In this document: positions 26,820 to 36,302 of the stretch, piece by piece | Layout of the letters: the number at the start of each line of letters is the position of its first letter | Position numbering within the stretch: position 1 is the stretch's first letter | Assembly (NCBI GenBank): GCA_018646675.1 | Contig: JABGUH010000009.1 | Span: 39,021-103,020, forward strand | Reading direction: 5' to 3' | Length of the DNA stretch: 64,000 nucleotides | Source: Bdellovibrionales bacterium | GTDB taxonomy: Bacteria; Bdellovibrionota; Bacteriovoracia; Bacteriovoracales; Bacteriovoracaceae | Notes under the pieces: generated by a model | What the model was told of the DNA's origin: nothing | The model's input: only the letters and a program-made list of their open reading frames with translations | The model's database searches: none | Position numbers and translations under genes: made by a program

Positions 26820-27398
26820 TTACTTCTTATAGAAGACCAATCCGTGTCGAGTAAATGCGGAGTTGACCTCTTTAATGTAGTAATCAGTTGCGCTGTCAAC
26901 AACCTCGCCCGAAAGGTCGATGGATGATCGATCATAGCTCTCTTGATAGATAGAGATATTAAAAGTCTCTTGTTCGTCACCTCTTAGGCGGGCAGCATTT
27001 TTAAACTTAAGCTTTACCTTACGATAGCGGATTGCCTCTTCGCGCGCCCAGCGGACACAGACTCGCTCCTCTTCCCAGCGGCCGCCAGTGGTATGACAGG
27101 TAACTTCACCGTTTGGCCCTGTAGGAGTACAAACAACTGTTCCGGGGATCCAGGTCCGACGGACTTCCCACTCTTTACAGACGTTAGCTAGATAGCGGTA
27201 GTTCATCGAAAGATCAACTCTCTTGGGAGTCTTACTGCTTCTAAGAACTAATAGCTCTGTTTGGGCAGGATTATTGCCATCTTGATCTAGGGTTCCGATC
27301 TCAATTGTGGAGCGGTTTAAGTGTAGTGCGCTAGCACTTGCTACTGCTGATAGGCAGAGGGTAGAAAGAAGGGCCGTAACTATTAACAATGCTCTCAT
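26820..27398 (-). CDS. Secreted protein of unknown function
   Basis: A 192-residue exported protein with signal peptide MRALLIVTALLSTLCLSAVA and AAAGGAG upstream. The mature part begins with a beta-strand-like segment (LHLNRSTIEIGTLDQDG). It has a central loop with four cysteines (around CKEW, CTPT, CHTTGG and CVRW) that probably form disulfides in the periplasm. Family not recognised. It is followed by a strong terminator and is not clearly linked to its neighbours. Confidence 0.7.
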   Translation of the reverse strand: MRALLIVTALLSTLCLSAVASASALHLNRSTIEIGTLDQDGNNPAQTELLVLRSSKTPKRVDLSMNYRYLANVCKEWEVRRTWIPGTVVCTPTGPNGEVTCHTTGGRWEEERVCVRWAREEAIRYRKVKLKFKNAARLRGDEQETFNISIYQESYDRSSIDLSGEVVDSATDYYIKEVNSAFTRHGLVFYKK

Positions 27399-27496
27399 CT
27401 GTACTCCTTTGAAAATAATCTTTTCAAGTTAAAGTCTTTTTGGGTATTTGGATCTTATTACCGTTAGAGTTTTGAAAAGTAAAATGGTACTAACTA

Positions 27497-28303
27497 TTAT
27501 TTACAGATACCTTTAATCCGATTAGTTAACAGATTTGCCACCTTTACAAGTCTACTTTGGGATGGGTGAGGGGCAGGGATACTAGGTAGGAGAGCACAGC
27601 TCATAAAGTTAGGGTAGAGCAATTTGGCCGGGGCCCGCAACATCTCCAACCCTAGGTCCAAAACCCATTGAGTATCAAGTCTGCCGGCCATCTCTTCGTA
27701 AAGAGCAATATCAAATGGGGTGTGAAAGGTTTTAATTCCAGTTAGTGTCCCTAAATCACGGCCTTTTACCGGATGGATGTAAACACTCAGGATTCGTCCC
27801 GGGTTCTCCTGGACAATTTGCCCGTAGACTTCAGGGTCAAGGTTGGAGTCATCACCTAACAGGATAAACTGCTCTGATTCAGGGGAGTTTCCTATCATTC
27901 TCCGTACGGCATTCAACTTATATGCGCGCTTATTACGCTGGTTAATAATATTTCGCAACGTAATATCCGCTTTTGGCATATTGTGGGTAGTTAGCAGGCG
28001 TACCACCTTGCTGAGTAGAAAGGTAGGGGAGGCAGAGAGCAGATAGAAGCCCTTATCTTTAGGTACCATCTTACGGTAGAGCAGGTTGGTTCCACTAAAA
28101 ATATCTGTGCTATAAAGAGCATTACCAATGGTTGACCAAGCGTCTGTAGTATTAGTAATTTTGATTGTATCGTCTAGATCACTGATAATAGTTATATTAC
28201 GGTAGTTGCTATCTTCTAAACCGAGTGCGCTGTTGGGAACAATGTGACATAGAGCAATCACAAGAAACAGGCATGCTAGATTAACTTTTCTCATCTTTCT
28301 CAA
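27497..28303 (-). CDS. Exported App1-type (DUF2183) phosphatase
   Basis: HAD-superfamily phosphatase of the phosphatidate phosphatase App1/DUF2183 type. The signal peptide is about residues 1-29. The catalytic motif is ISDLDDTIK, with the DxDxT aspartates. FYLLSASP and ILLGDDSNLDPEVY supply the remaining HAD motifs, and VYIHPVKGR follows. The signal peptide implies activity in the periplasm or outside the cell. The substrate is probably a lipid phosphate, by analogy with yeast App1. 268 residues. Confidence 0.85.
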   Translation of the reverse strand: MRKMRKVNLACLFLVIALCHIVPNSALGLEDSNYRNITIISDLDDTIKITNTTDAWSTIGNALYSTDIFSGTNLLYRKMVPKDKGFYLLSASPTFLLSKVVRLLTTHNMPKADITLRNIINQRNKRAYKLNAVRRMIGNSPESEQFILLGDDSNLDPEVYGQIVQENPGRILSVYIHPVKGRDLGTLTGIKTFHTPFDIALYEEMAGRLDTQWVLDLGLEMLRAPAKLLYPNFMSCALLPSIPAPHPSQSRLVKVANLLTNRIKGICK

Positions 28304-28645
28304 CCCCTTTAGGTTAATTGGCCACCAATAGCAGACAATTTTTACTTTTATCCTACTAATTTGTAAAGAGCCGCTTTGAGTGAAATTATTTCAAATTGAT
28401 AGCACTACTGGGGGGATTGCTGTATCGTGTCACCGTCTAGGTGTTGGTGTTAAAAATAAGCTACTTGGAGCATTTTTTTAGTATTATGTTGCAACAAAAT
28501 GAGTGTTAGGAGAGGGAAGTCATTGAGTATAGGTGAAGTTGACTTTAAGAGCATAGATAGTCTAACTTGGCCAACACTTAGTGATATTACAAATTTAATG
28601 ATTAAGGTGGAACTTTTTTCGGTTCTACTCTTAAGGGAGAGGACT
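28304..28645. other. Intergenic region upstream of the subtilase gene
   Basis: About 340 nt between divergent genes. The reading frame of the subtilase is open back to an ATG at 28499, but that part has no SD and does not look like a coding N-terminus. A possible sigma70 promoter is TTGACT at 28539-28544 with a weak TAACTT at 28563-28568. Nothing else was recognised. Confidence 0.4.
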
Positions 28646-31600
28646 ATGCTCTTAGGTCGAACTTTGCTTACGTTACTGGTTATCACTCTGTTGGGATGCA
28701 GTGATGGTAGACAAAATCAGTTGTATCGTGGGCAAGGGGATATTGGTACGATTAGAAATTTTGATATTATTTCGGATCGCTCCCTATCTGATGATGATTC
28801 ACGAGAGGACTACTCCTACATGGTAATCCTGCGCTTTCGTCAGTTGCCGTTGTTAGAAGCGGCAACTTATGATCAGAGTGGAGCGATTGTAATTTCACCT
28901 TTACAGCGCCAACGCTTAATGGCGGAGCAGAAATATCAAGAGGAGGCACTTGCGGCCATCTCATCCAAAATACGAGTAATCTATCGTTATCGTTTTGTTC
29001 TTAATGGATTTGCAGTGGCAGTTCCGCCTCAATATTTTGAGCAGGTTTTTGAGTTGCAGGGAGTGAAGTCTGCCCAGGTGGCGTCTGAATTTGATCCACC
29101 GAAACTCGCTATAAGCAATCTTCCCCCCATTTTTGATATATTTACAGATATAGATAAACGCTACGACCTAGCGACTACCTCGTCTTCCTTTATTGGGGCA
29201 ACTCAAGCCAATAGTGAGTTAGGAATCAATGGGAAGGGAGTTAAAGTTGGGATTATTGATTCAGGGATAGATTATACTCATTCCATGCTTGGTGGAGATG
29301 GTGATCTAGCAACCTATCAGGGAGTAGACCCCAATCTGGCCGATCAGCGCCTCTTTCCTAATCATAAGGTAGTTGGAGGGATGGACTTTGTTGGCTCTCT
29401 CTATGCTCCAAGTGGCAAGAGCGACAAATCTCGTATCCCAGTCCCAGATAACAATCCCATCGATGAATCTGGTCACGGAACTCATGTTGCGGGGAGTGTT
29501 GCTGGCCGAGGTGATGGGGTGAAAAGCTACGATGGGGTGGCGCCAGAGGCGATGCTCTATGCACTCAAAGTTTTTGGCCAGGGGGGAACTAGCGATAGTG
29601 CCGTAATCGCCGCTTTAGAGTATGCGGTAGATCCCAATCAGGATATGGATACTTCTGATCACTTAGATGTCGTGAATCTATCTCTCGGTGGAAATTTTGG
29701 TAAGCCATATGTTATGTATAATCAAGCCATTTCTAATGCCATACGTGGTGGTATTTCGGTGGTGGCCGCTGCAGGTAACTCTGGGGAGATTCCCTATGTG
29801 GTGGGGGCCCCCTCGACAGTAGAGGACTCCATCTCAGTCGCAGCTTCGATTGATGGGATGGCCCACAACTGGCAGTTTCCAGCGGTAGAATTTTTTATCA
29901 CACCTGATACTAATGGAGTAGTGGCAGAATTTGTGGAATCTACTTTCTCTAAGCCTATTAGAGAGCTATCAGACTCCTTTGTTGGTGAACTCTTCTATGT
30001 CGGTATAGCGGCAGCAGATTTTACTGAAGAAGAGGCAGAGCTGATTAAGGGTAAGATCGCTTTAATTGACCGAGGAGAAGTTAGCTTCGTTGATAAGGTC
30101 CAGAGGGTTCAACAGGCGGGAGCAATTGGTGCCGTTGTTGTTAATAGTAAACCCGATGAGATTTTTACCATGTCCGGAGAGGGCAAGGTGGATATTCCGG
30201 CGATTATGATAAAAAAAGGGGTTGGAGATATTATCAAAGCAGGTGCCACCTCCTTGCCGGTTACGGTCGATTTTAGGACTAAGCGGAAATTTGAAAAGAG
30301 AGAGGCGATTGATACTATCGCGGGATTCTCCTCGCAAGGTCCACGGATGCAGGACTCGCTGATCAAGCCAGAGATTTCAGCACCTGGGCAGCAGATAATT
30401 TCAGCACTGTCTGGAATGGGGAGTGAAGTTGTGGCCCAAAACGGCACTTCCATGGCTTCGCCGCATATTGCTGGTGCCATTGCGCTATTAAAGCATAGAT
30501 ATCCATCTCTAAATCCAGTCCAATTAAAGTCACTTCTAATGAGTAGTAGTCTTCGCTTACGAGATACAAGTAATAGTGGATTCTACTCTATCTCTCGTCA
30601 GGGAGCAGGTCGAGTTGATATAATGGCCGCATTGAAGCGATCCTTAATGGTGGTTCCGGCGATGATCTCCTTAGGTGAGTTTGGCATTATAGGAGGAAAG
30701 CGCATTCGTCGTAAATTGAATCTAACGAATCTCACCAGTAGTGAGGAGCAGTTCAACCTACTCCCCAACATACCTGTCAAGTTTAGATCTTTGGTCTCGC
30801 TGGCGTTCTCTCCCTCGGTTGTAAAACTTGCTGCAGGAGAGTCTCAAACTGTTGAGGTATTGATTGAGCTGCGTGCTGATAGCTCCCCTTTAGCGATTAG
30901 TTCAGTAGAGGGGTGGATTGATATTCGAAATGCAGCGGGCGAGCACCAAGCACAACTTCCCTTGATGGGAATTATGCGTAAGCTAAGCCGCATTGAGGCA
31001 TCAAAGGCAACCGTTTATGCTGCTACATCTTTGGAGAGTGAGGGAGCAGATGTTGAACTGCCAATTACCAACCACTCCTCCCATCGCGGAGTGGTATTAC
31101 CATTTAACTATCTAGGTGGAGATGAGCTTTTTCCTCGTGACCCTTTTTGGGATCGTGTCTACTCTCGGATGTGTGATTTGGAGAGTGTCGGCCATCGAAT
31201 TGTTAATCGGGATGGACGAGAGTATATGCAGTTTGGAATTAAGGTGCATGCTCCCTTGGGTCGTTGGCAAGCCTGTCAGATTTCGATTCAGCTAGATAGT
31301 GATGGAGATGGTGTTGCGGAGCAGGAGTTGGTTGGAATTCATGATTGGGATCTGCAGGGATTAAGGGGGCAGATTCCGGCCGGGAATAATTCACTACTAT
31401 TAGATGCTGCGGCCGTGCGGGCCATTCGTGCTGATCATCAAAAACTGCAAGCGGAGGCAAAGGAGGGTGAGAGTGTCGCTCCACTTAACTATTTTACCGC
31501 GTTGGTAGAGCAGACAGAGATGGTTACATTTAATCACTCTACTGTGGCAGTTGTAATGGCGCCTCTCGATCGTCTGGTCAAGGGGAAGGTTGATGGTAAT

Positions 31601-31924
31601 CTCCATGTCAAAATTTCAGTGTTAAATGAAGATACCATGACGATAGTATCAGATGACTATCTGGGAGAAGGGGACGATGGTGATAAGATTGAGTGGAAGA
31701 TAATCCCCACCAGTTCTCGGCAGCAGAGTTTTCAACAGCTACCGGAACAGATGGTATTGGAAGCTTATGAAAGCACAATCTTTAATTTGGTTAAAGGAGT
31801 AGGGAGTAGAGATATTATTCTCTATCTACCTAACAATGCTCCAGTCAATATTGAGAATACGTTGTTCGATCAGCAATCGAAGGTAATATCTCCTGTTTTT
31901 CTCTACCAAGGACCGACCAATTAG
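28646..31924 (+). CDS. S8 subtilisin-like serine protease, lipoprotein
   Basis: Large lipid-anchored subtilase. The ATG at 28646 gives a lipoprotein signal ending LLGC and has AGGGAGAGGA upstream, so it is preferred over the ATG at 28499. The catalytic triad is Asp in IIDSGIDYTH, His in SGHGTHVAG and Ser in NGTSMASPH. A protease-associated domain is inserted between His and Ser (LIDRGEVSFVDKV, GAIGAVVVNS), as in lactocepin-type proteases. The C-terminal ~400 residues look like beta-sandwich domains. 1092 residues. It probably acts at the cell surface on host or environmental protein. Confidence 0.92.
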   Translation: MLLGRTLLTLLVITLLGCSDGRQNQLYRGQGDIGTIRNFDIISDRSLSDDDSREDYSYMVILRFRQLPLLEAATYDQSGAIVISPLQRQRLMAEQKYQEEALAAISSKIRVIYRYRFVLNGFAVAVPPQYFEQVFELQGVKSAQVASEFDPPKLAISNLPPIFDIFTDIDKRYDLATTSSSFIGATQANSELGINGKGVKVGIIDSGIDYTHSMLGGDGDLATYQGVDPNLADQRLFPNHKVVGGMDFVGSLYAPSGKSDKSRIPVPDNNPIDESGHGTHVAGSVAGRGDGVKSYDGVAPEAMLYALKVFGQGGTSDSAVIAALEYAVDPNQDMDTSDHLDVVNLSLGGNFGKPYVMYNQAISNAIRGGISVVAAAGNSGEIPYVVGAPSTVEDSISVAASIDGMAHNWQFPAVEFFITPDTNGVVAEFVESTFSKPIRELSDSFVGELFYVGIAAADFTEEEAELIKGKIALIDRGEVSFVDKVQRVQQAGAIGAVVVNSKPDEIFTMSGEGKVDIPAIMIKKGVGDIIKAGATSLPVTVDFRTKRKFEKREAIDTIAGFSSQGPRMQDSLIKPEISAPGQQIISALSGMGSEVVAQNGTSMASPHIAGAIALLKHRYPSLNPVQLKSLLMSSSLRLRDTSNSGFYSISRQGAGRVDIMAALKRSLMVVPAMISLGEFGIIGGKRIRRKLNLTNLTSSEEQFNLLPNIPVKFRSLVSLAFSPSVVKLAAGESQTVEVLIELRADSSPLAISSVEGWIDIRNAAGEHQAQLPLMGIMRKLSRIEASKATVYAATSLESEGADVELPITNHSSHRGVVLPFNYLGGDELFPRDPFWDRVYSRMCDLESVGHRIVNRDGREYMQFGIKVHAPLGRWQACQISIQLDSDGDGVAEQELVGIHDWDLQGLRGQIPAGNNSLLLDAAAVRAIRADHQKLQAEAKEGESVAPLNYFTALVEQTEMVTFNHSTVAVVMAPLDRLVKGKVDGNLHVKISVLNEDTMTIVSDDYLGEGDDGDKIEWKIIPTSSRQQSFQQLPEQMVLEAYESTIFNLVKGVGSRDIILYLPNNAPVNIENTLFDQQSKVISPVFLYQGPTN

Positions 31925-32130
31925 GGATTTTGATTAGTTTTGCAATTTGAGAGGCCTTTCTTAGTGACCTTGCAGAGATAGATCTTGGCACCAGGCCATA
32001 ATCCACCTAGCATCATATCGTTTCTGACAATTAAGACACTGTTTTTTCCCACTTTGAGTGGAGTTGTATAGTGAGCACAGCTAGATAGTATAATTGCAAT
32101 AAGAGTCACAAGTGCCGCCCTGGTCATCAT
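31921..32130 (-). CDS. Small lipoprotein
   Basis: A 69-residue protein with a lipoprotein signal: MMTRAALVTLIAIILSSC, with lipobox LSSC and modified cysteine C18. AAGGAG lies 7 nt before the ATGATG start. The 51-residue mature part contains two more cysteines and short beta-like strands (VGKNSVLIVRN). Its end overlaps the convergent subtilase stop by 4 nt. Family unknown. Confidence 0.7.
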   Translation of the reverse strand: MMTRAALVTLIAIILSSCAHYTTPLKVGKNSVLIVRNDMMLGGLWPGAKIYLCKVTKKGLSNCKTNQNP

Positions 32131-32184
32131 CAGAATCTCCTTTTCAGTTTTTTAATTACTGGTCATTTAGATAGAAAAAATAAT

Positions 32185-33054
32185 TTATAGCACCCGAATA
32201 TTGATTGTGGCATTGCCAAAAGCAGAGGACATCTCTCTTAGGTAGCTGCGGTGGCCATCAAAAGAGGTTAGCTTGTTATGACTGCCGCTAACAACCATTG
32301 GAAAGGAGCTATTAAAGATACAGTTATGAATATCTCCCTTTACACTGCCACAGATCTGATTGGTAATCTCGGCTGCAAACTCTTCCACGTCGGTGGTAAT
32401 TTCCGACACCTCTTCACACAGGGTTTTGTTGTATAGTTGTACGATTAAGTTGCTGGTAAAAGCAATTGCAATAGTACACTTAAACTGGTCAGAGTCACTA
32501 TTCATTATGGAGATAAAATCTCCTGTTAGAGATTCGCGAGAACTATTTTCAGATAATTTCGTCTCTACCTGTAGTGATATATTGGCCAGTGCTGAAGTGA
32601 TGTTAGATAGAGCACTTTGGCAAGAGTCTAGTAGCTGTTGATCATATGAAGTATTGAACTCTCTGGTATCTTCAGAGAAAAACTGTTGAATATTTTTAAC
32701 TAGCATATCCTCATCCACTGGCTTGGGAAGGAAGATAATTTTGTTACGGCTAAAGTTAAAGTTATTCCCTAGCTTTCCACTGGTGAGAATAATTGGCATA
32801 TTGAGCATGCCGCGCTCTTTACGGATATATTTGATCAGGTTCATGCCATCAAGCTTTGGCATATAGAAGTCAGTAATCACTAGATCGATCGCCTCAGTAT
32901 TGAGTAGATCTTTGGCCTCCGCTCCATCAGATGCTGAGATGACCGAAAAATTATAATCGGTCAGTATCTCCTCTAATATTTCGATGGCATCTGGTTCATC
33001 ATCGACAATCAATATTCTCTTCTTACTCTCTTCAACTTTAGTATCTTCACTCAT
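32185..33054 (-). CDS. Response regulator with CheX-like phosphatase domain
   Basis: A 289-residue two-domain protein. The receiver (residues 12-127) has acidic pair D18/D19, phosphoacceptor D62 in ITDFYMPKLDG and the conserved lysine K111 in LPKPVD. The C-terminal half resembles CheX/CheC: EITN at 229-232 fits the E-x2-N phosphatase signature, and SSFPMVVSG follows as in CheX. It could dephosphorylate its own or another receiver. GGTGGAG precedes the ATG. A 68-residue histidine-phosphoacceptor-like protein lies 34 nt upstream in the same operon. Confidence 0.85.
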   Translation of the reverse strand: MSEDTKVEESKKRILIVDDEPDAIEILEEILTDYNFSVISASDGAEAKDLLNTEAIDLVITDFYMPKLDGMNLIKYIRKERGMLNMPIILTSGKLGNNFNFSRNKIIFLPKPVDEDMLVKNIQQFFSEDTREFNTSYDQQLLDSCQSALSNITSALANISLQVETKLSENSSRESLTGDFISIMNSDSDQFKCTIAIAFTSNLIVQLYNKTLCEEVSEITTDVEEFAAEITNQICGSVKGDIHNCIFNSSFPMVVSGSHNKLTSFDGHRSYLREMSSAFGNATINIRVL

Positions 33055-33088
33055 GGATACTCCACCTTATAATATTAATTATTAAAAT

Positions 33089-33295
33089 TTAAACCAGCTC
33101 TTTTTTGCGTTCAACGATAAGATCGATAATCTCTCTTACCTTTCCCTCGATTTTCTCTACCCGTTCAGCAATTTTTTCCTTTTGTGACTCATCATTTAAG
33201 CCTTTACCAACTCTTTTAATATGAGCATCAATGATGCCAATTTTATTAGAGATATCATGTAAAAATTCACGTTCACTGCTCATTTGCTGATCCAT
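33089..33295 (-). CDS. Stand-alone histidine phosphoacceptor-like protein
   Basis: A 68-residue helical protein. FLHDISNKIGIIDAHIKRVG (11-30) closely resembles the H-box of kinase dimerisation domains, with H13 as the candidate phosphohistidine. The remaining ~35 residues form a second charged helix, enough for a DHp hairpin. No ATP-binding domain exists here or in frame nearby. It might receive phosphate from another kinase or from the adjacent receiver, or be a regulator that mimics DHp. There is no obvious SD. Alternative: a small coiled-coil protein with a chance match. Confidence 0.65.
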   Translation of the reverse strand: MDQQMSSEREFLHDISNKIGIIDAHIKRVGKGLNDESQKEKIAERVEKIEGKVREIIDLIVERKKELV

Positions 33296-33406
33296 TGATA
33301 AATGTTAATAAGGAGACACAGCGTCAACTATTTATAGCATGACTATTTGATCATAACTGGGGATGGTAGTCTACCCTTTTTTAATTGGGCCAATGAGGGC
33401 GGGGTG

Positions 33407-34342
33407 TTACCAACTAAGGCCAGCAGCAAGCTTAGTTGAGATGGTATTACTACTTAAAGCTTGACTGTTTTCGTCAGTCAGGCTGTCTGCAACTCCCTCG
33501 GTAATCCACTCAATGAGGAAAGAGTTACTTTGGTTGGCATTGGAGATCTCAAGTCCAAGGCGAACAATTGGTAGAACCATTGCAGTACCGGTAGCAACAG
33601 TCTGAGGGAAAATGGCATTGGAAAGACCGAATGCGGCCCCAATTCCCCCATAGAGTTTTTTTATTCGACGCCCTTTAAAGCGGTGGAGATTGAAGCGTAG
33701 ATCTGTGGTGAGGAGATAGCGGGAGAAGAAGGCACTATCTGGTGGATTTTGAATTGCCATGCTTTCGTAATCATAACGCCCTCCTAAGGACCAACTGATT
33801 GTTGAGGAGATAGGGCGGTTATAAGATAGTTCTAGCTGAAATCCTCTGCGAGCTCCAAGTTGATCTGGTGTTATATTGCTATTGCTCTCTCTTAGTGCCA
33901 TCGAAAGGGTTCCGCGGATTGATAGTGAGTGGATTGGATCACTTTGATCGTAGAAAGAGCGAGAGGAGAATCGCCCATGATCACTCTGTTTAAACTTTTT
34001 TTGTCCCTCCATTTCAGAGGTATACTTGGCAATTTGGCTCCAAATGGCAGTGGGTGATTGCTCGTAGGTAATCATACCTCCTTTACTGAAAGGTACTTTG
34101 GCATCTTGTGCCACCGGAGTCCAAAGAGAGTATTCACGGTTAACCTCCAGCACTTTTGCTGCCAAGCTAAAGTCGGGAGAGGAGAAAATTGATCTTTGGC
34201 CAAGGGCAATTCCCTGTAAATTTCCTCGCCTAATGATAAAGCTCCTCTGATTTTTAGAGACCATCTGTACTACAACTAGCTCCTCGCCTCGTAGAGAGAG
34301 GGAGGAGATTATGAGGAGAGCTGTTAGTAATAGATAGCGCAT
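33407..34342 (-). CDS. Exported protein: N-terminal beta module plus barrel candidate
   Basis: A 311-residue exported protein with signal peptide MRYLLLTALLIISSLSLRG. Residues ~22-90 form a compact beta module (SFIIRRGNLQGIALGQRSIF) like the FlgT-C-type small beta domain. The rest consists of alternating amphipathic strands typical of an outer-membrane barrel (FQLELSYNRPI, WSLGGRYDYE, YLLTTDLRFNLHRF) ending TKLAAGLSW. A related module appears at the C-terminus of the barrel protein at 58.3 kb. No SD was seen. Function unknown. Confidence 0.6.
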   Translation of the reverse strand: MRYLLLTALLIISSLSLRGEELVVVQMVSKNQRSFIIRRGNLQGIALGQRSIFSSPDFSLAAKVLEVNREYSLWTPVAQDAKVPFSKGGMITYEQSPTAIWSQIAKYTSEMEGQKKFKQSDHGRFSSRSFYDQSDPIHSLSIRGTLSMALRESNSNITPDQLGARRGFQLELSYNRPISSTISWSLGGRYDYESMAIQNPPDSAFFSRYLLTTDLRFNLHRFKGRRIKKLYGGIGAAFGLSNAIFPQTVATGTAMVLPIVRLGLEISNANQSNSFLIEWITEGVADSLTDENSQALSSNTISTKLAAGLSW

Positions 34343-34431
34343 AGTATTATTCTACAACTGGTTGGTTAGGGAAGTAAACTAAGATCAGGATCGGATTGAT
34401 TTAGCAGTAAGCGAGGGAAACAAAAGGGAAG

Positions 34432-35415
34432 CTACTTTCTACGTGCGTAAATGGCAAACCGTCTGGGTGCATCAAACCCCTCAACAGTACGAGTTGGATC
34501 GTTAGGGTCGAGAAAGTCAGATAGTGATCGATGGGGTGGGGGACACCATCTAGTAAGGCGTTGCTCCTGGGGTGTGAGTGGAGTATCGGCCAATACTTCA
34601 ATCTCCTTAAACTTACTCTTCTTCAACCAGTTAATCATGCAGGAGATGGTGGGAATAAACCAGACGTTACTCATTTGAGCATAGCGATCAGGTGGAAAGA
34701 GGGCATGAGGTGTCTCTCCTGGAATACCAATACTCTCTAAAATTAGCTCCCCCTTGGGGCGTAGTGCTTGGTAGATATCCGTTAACTGCTGAATCGGATG
34801 GCGGTGATGATAGATAATACCCATCGATAAAATTGTGTCAAAGAGCTGTCCCATCATTGGTAGATGATCAATTCCCATCTGATGGTGGTGGAGTTGGTTG
34901 ATCGGGGCAAAGTGATTTATTAGATGGAATTGGGCGTGGCAGTGCCATACTGGATCAATTCCTAAAACCAGTTCGGGATTTTTGGCCAGCATTCGAAACA
35001 TATAGTAGCCGTTACCACATCCAATATCCAAAACCAGCTTACCGGAAAGGTCTCCTAACACCTGATCAATACGATCCCACTTCACATCTGAGCGCCACTC
35101 TGCATCTAGCTCAACTCCCATCAAATTAAAGGGGCCCTTTCGCCATGGAATTAGCTTTGTTAGAGACTCCATAATCTGCTGATGTTGGGAGGATGAAATA
35201 TCAGCAGGAGAGCCGATGGTGACGACTGACTGATTAAATTGAGCTGAGGTGGCCCTAATTGCCGGTAAACTCTCTAACAGTTCTACGTAGTGTTCCCGCC
35301 CCTTGGTCCGCTGTTTGATTTCAACCGCCAGCTCCCTCTCCAGTGCCGCTATATCATGCTTACCCTTTTTACAGTAAGGAGCAAGGGCACTAAGGGAGGG
35401 AGTTAGGTATGACAC
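34432..35415 (-). CDS. cmoB: tRNA U34 carboxymethyltransferase
   Basis: Transfers the carboxymethyl group of carboxy-SAM to 5-hydroxyuridine 34, making cmo5U in tRNA. Features: the CmoB N-terminal region with KGPFNLMGVELDAEWRS, the SAM motif VLDIGCGNGYY, and GIDPVWHCHAQFHL. 327 residues, normal length. The start is GTG, overlapping the cmoA stop as TAGTG, so the two are coupled. Both members of the cmo5U pathway are therefore present. Confidence 0.95.
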   Translation of the reverse strand: MSYLTPSLSALAPYCKKGKHDIAALERELAVEIKQRTKGREHYVELLESLPAIRATSAQFNQSVVTIGSPADISSSQHQQIMESLTKLIPWRKGPFNLMGVELDAEWRSDVKWDRIDQVLGDLSGKLVLDIGCGNGYYMFRMLAKNPELVLGIDPVWHCHAQFHLINHFAPINQLHHHQMGIDHLPMMGQLFDTILSMGIIYHHRHPIQQLTDIYQALRPKGELILESIGIPGETPHALFPPDRYAQMSNVWFIPTISCMINWLKKSKFKEIEVLADTPLTPQEQRLTRWCPPPHRSLSDFLDPNDPTRTVEGFDAPRRFAIYARRK

Positions 35416-36158
35416 TATTTAACCGCCACAAAGGAGGCAAAGTTGTACCACTGAAACATGGTGTCATAGTGAGTAAAGCCACTATCTTTTAGCAGTTGGT
35501 GTTGCTCCTTGATCGTGAGCGGGTAGAGACTCTGCTCTAGGGCCTCCTTTTTGCGCTCAATCTCTCGCTCAGTATAGCCATTTCGGCGCTTAAAATCATA
35601 GTAGAGAGTGGTAAAAATATTCTCAATCTTTTCACTTGGCCCTTTGATCTTCTCACTTAAAATTAGTGCTCCTCCCGGTTCTAGTGTTTGCCAGATCTTA
35701 GTTAGAAGCTTTTTCCGCTCATTTTTAGGAATAAATTGGAGCGTATAGTTCATAATTATCAGTTGGGAGTGGTGAGGAAACTGATATGAGGTTAAATCAT
35801 CGCATGTTAGTTGGAGTAGATTCGAGGGGATGGTTGCTGCTAGTTTGTCTTGACACTTACTTAACATATCAGGTGAGTTGTCCACCCCAATAAAGCAGTG
35901 ATGGTTACAGCTTCGGTTAACATTTAGCAGTTGGTGCAGTAGTTGGATAGTAGAGCCAGTAGAGCAACCAAGATCATAGATGGGGAGATCGGGGTTAAGC
36001 TCTAGTTGTTGAGCGATCTCACCAATTATTCGATGGATCTCCTGATAGAAGGGAATTGAGCGTTTGGCCATATCGTCAAAACAGTTGGCCACTTGCTGAT
36101 CAAACACAAATTTGTCAACATGGTAGTTATCACCTTGAAATAGCCTATCTTTGGTCAC
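35415..36158 (-). CDS. cmoA: Carboxy-SAM synthase
   Basis: Converts SAM and prephenate to carboxy-S-adenosylmethionine for CmoB. It shows FDQQVANCFDDMAKRSIPFY at the N-terminus, the SAM motif YDLGCSTGSTIQLL and GVDNSPDML, all typical of CmoA. 247 residues. The start is GTG with AGGAA upstream. First gene of the cmoA-cmoB operon, divergent from acnB across about 140 nt. Confidence 0.95.
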   Translation of the reverse strand: MTKDRLFQGDNYHVDKFVFDQQVANCFDDMAKRSIPFYQEIHRIIGEIAQQLELNPDLPIYDLGCSTGSTIQLLHQLLNVNRSCNHHCFIGVDNSPDMLSKCQDKLAATIPSNLLQLTCDDLTSYQFPHHSQLIIMNYTLQFIPKNERKKLLTKIWQTLEPGGALILSEKIKGPSEKIENIFTTLYYDFKRRNGYTEREIERKKEALEQSLYPLTIKEQHQLLKDSGFTHYDTMFQWYNFASFVAVK

Positions 36159-36302
36159 TGATCATATTCCTAACTATACCATCATAAAATGGTTGATTAT
36201 TTTGATGAAAATTGCCATCTTTGCGTCTATTATCTACTGGATAAATTAGCAGAAAGCAAAAATTTGCGTTGAGTCACAAAACTAAAAAAGAGAGTGTATT
36301 TC

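Noticed and set aside
28499..28645. N-terminal extension of the subtilase
   Set aside because: No SD at the upstream ATG, and the extension would bury a clear lipoprotein signal that starts at 28646 with a good SD.
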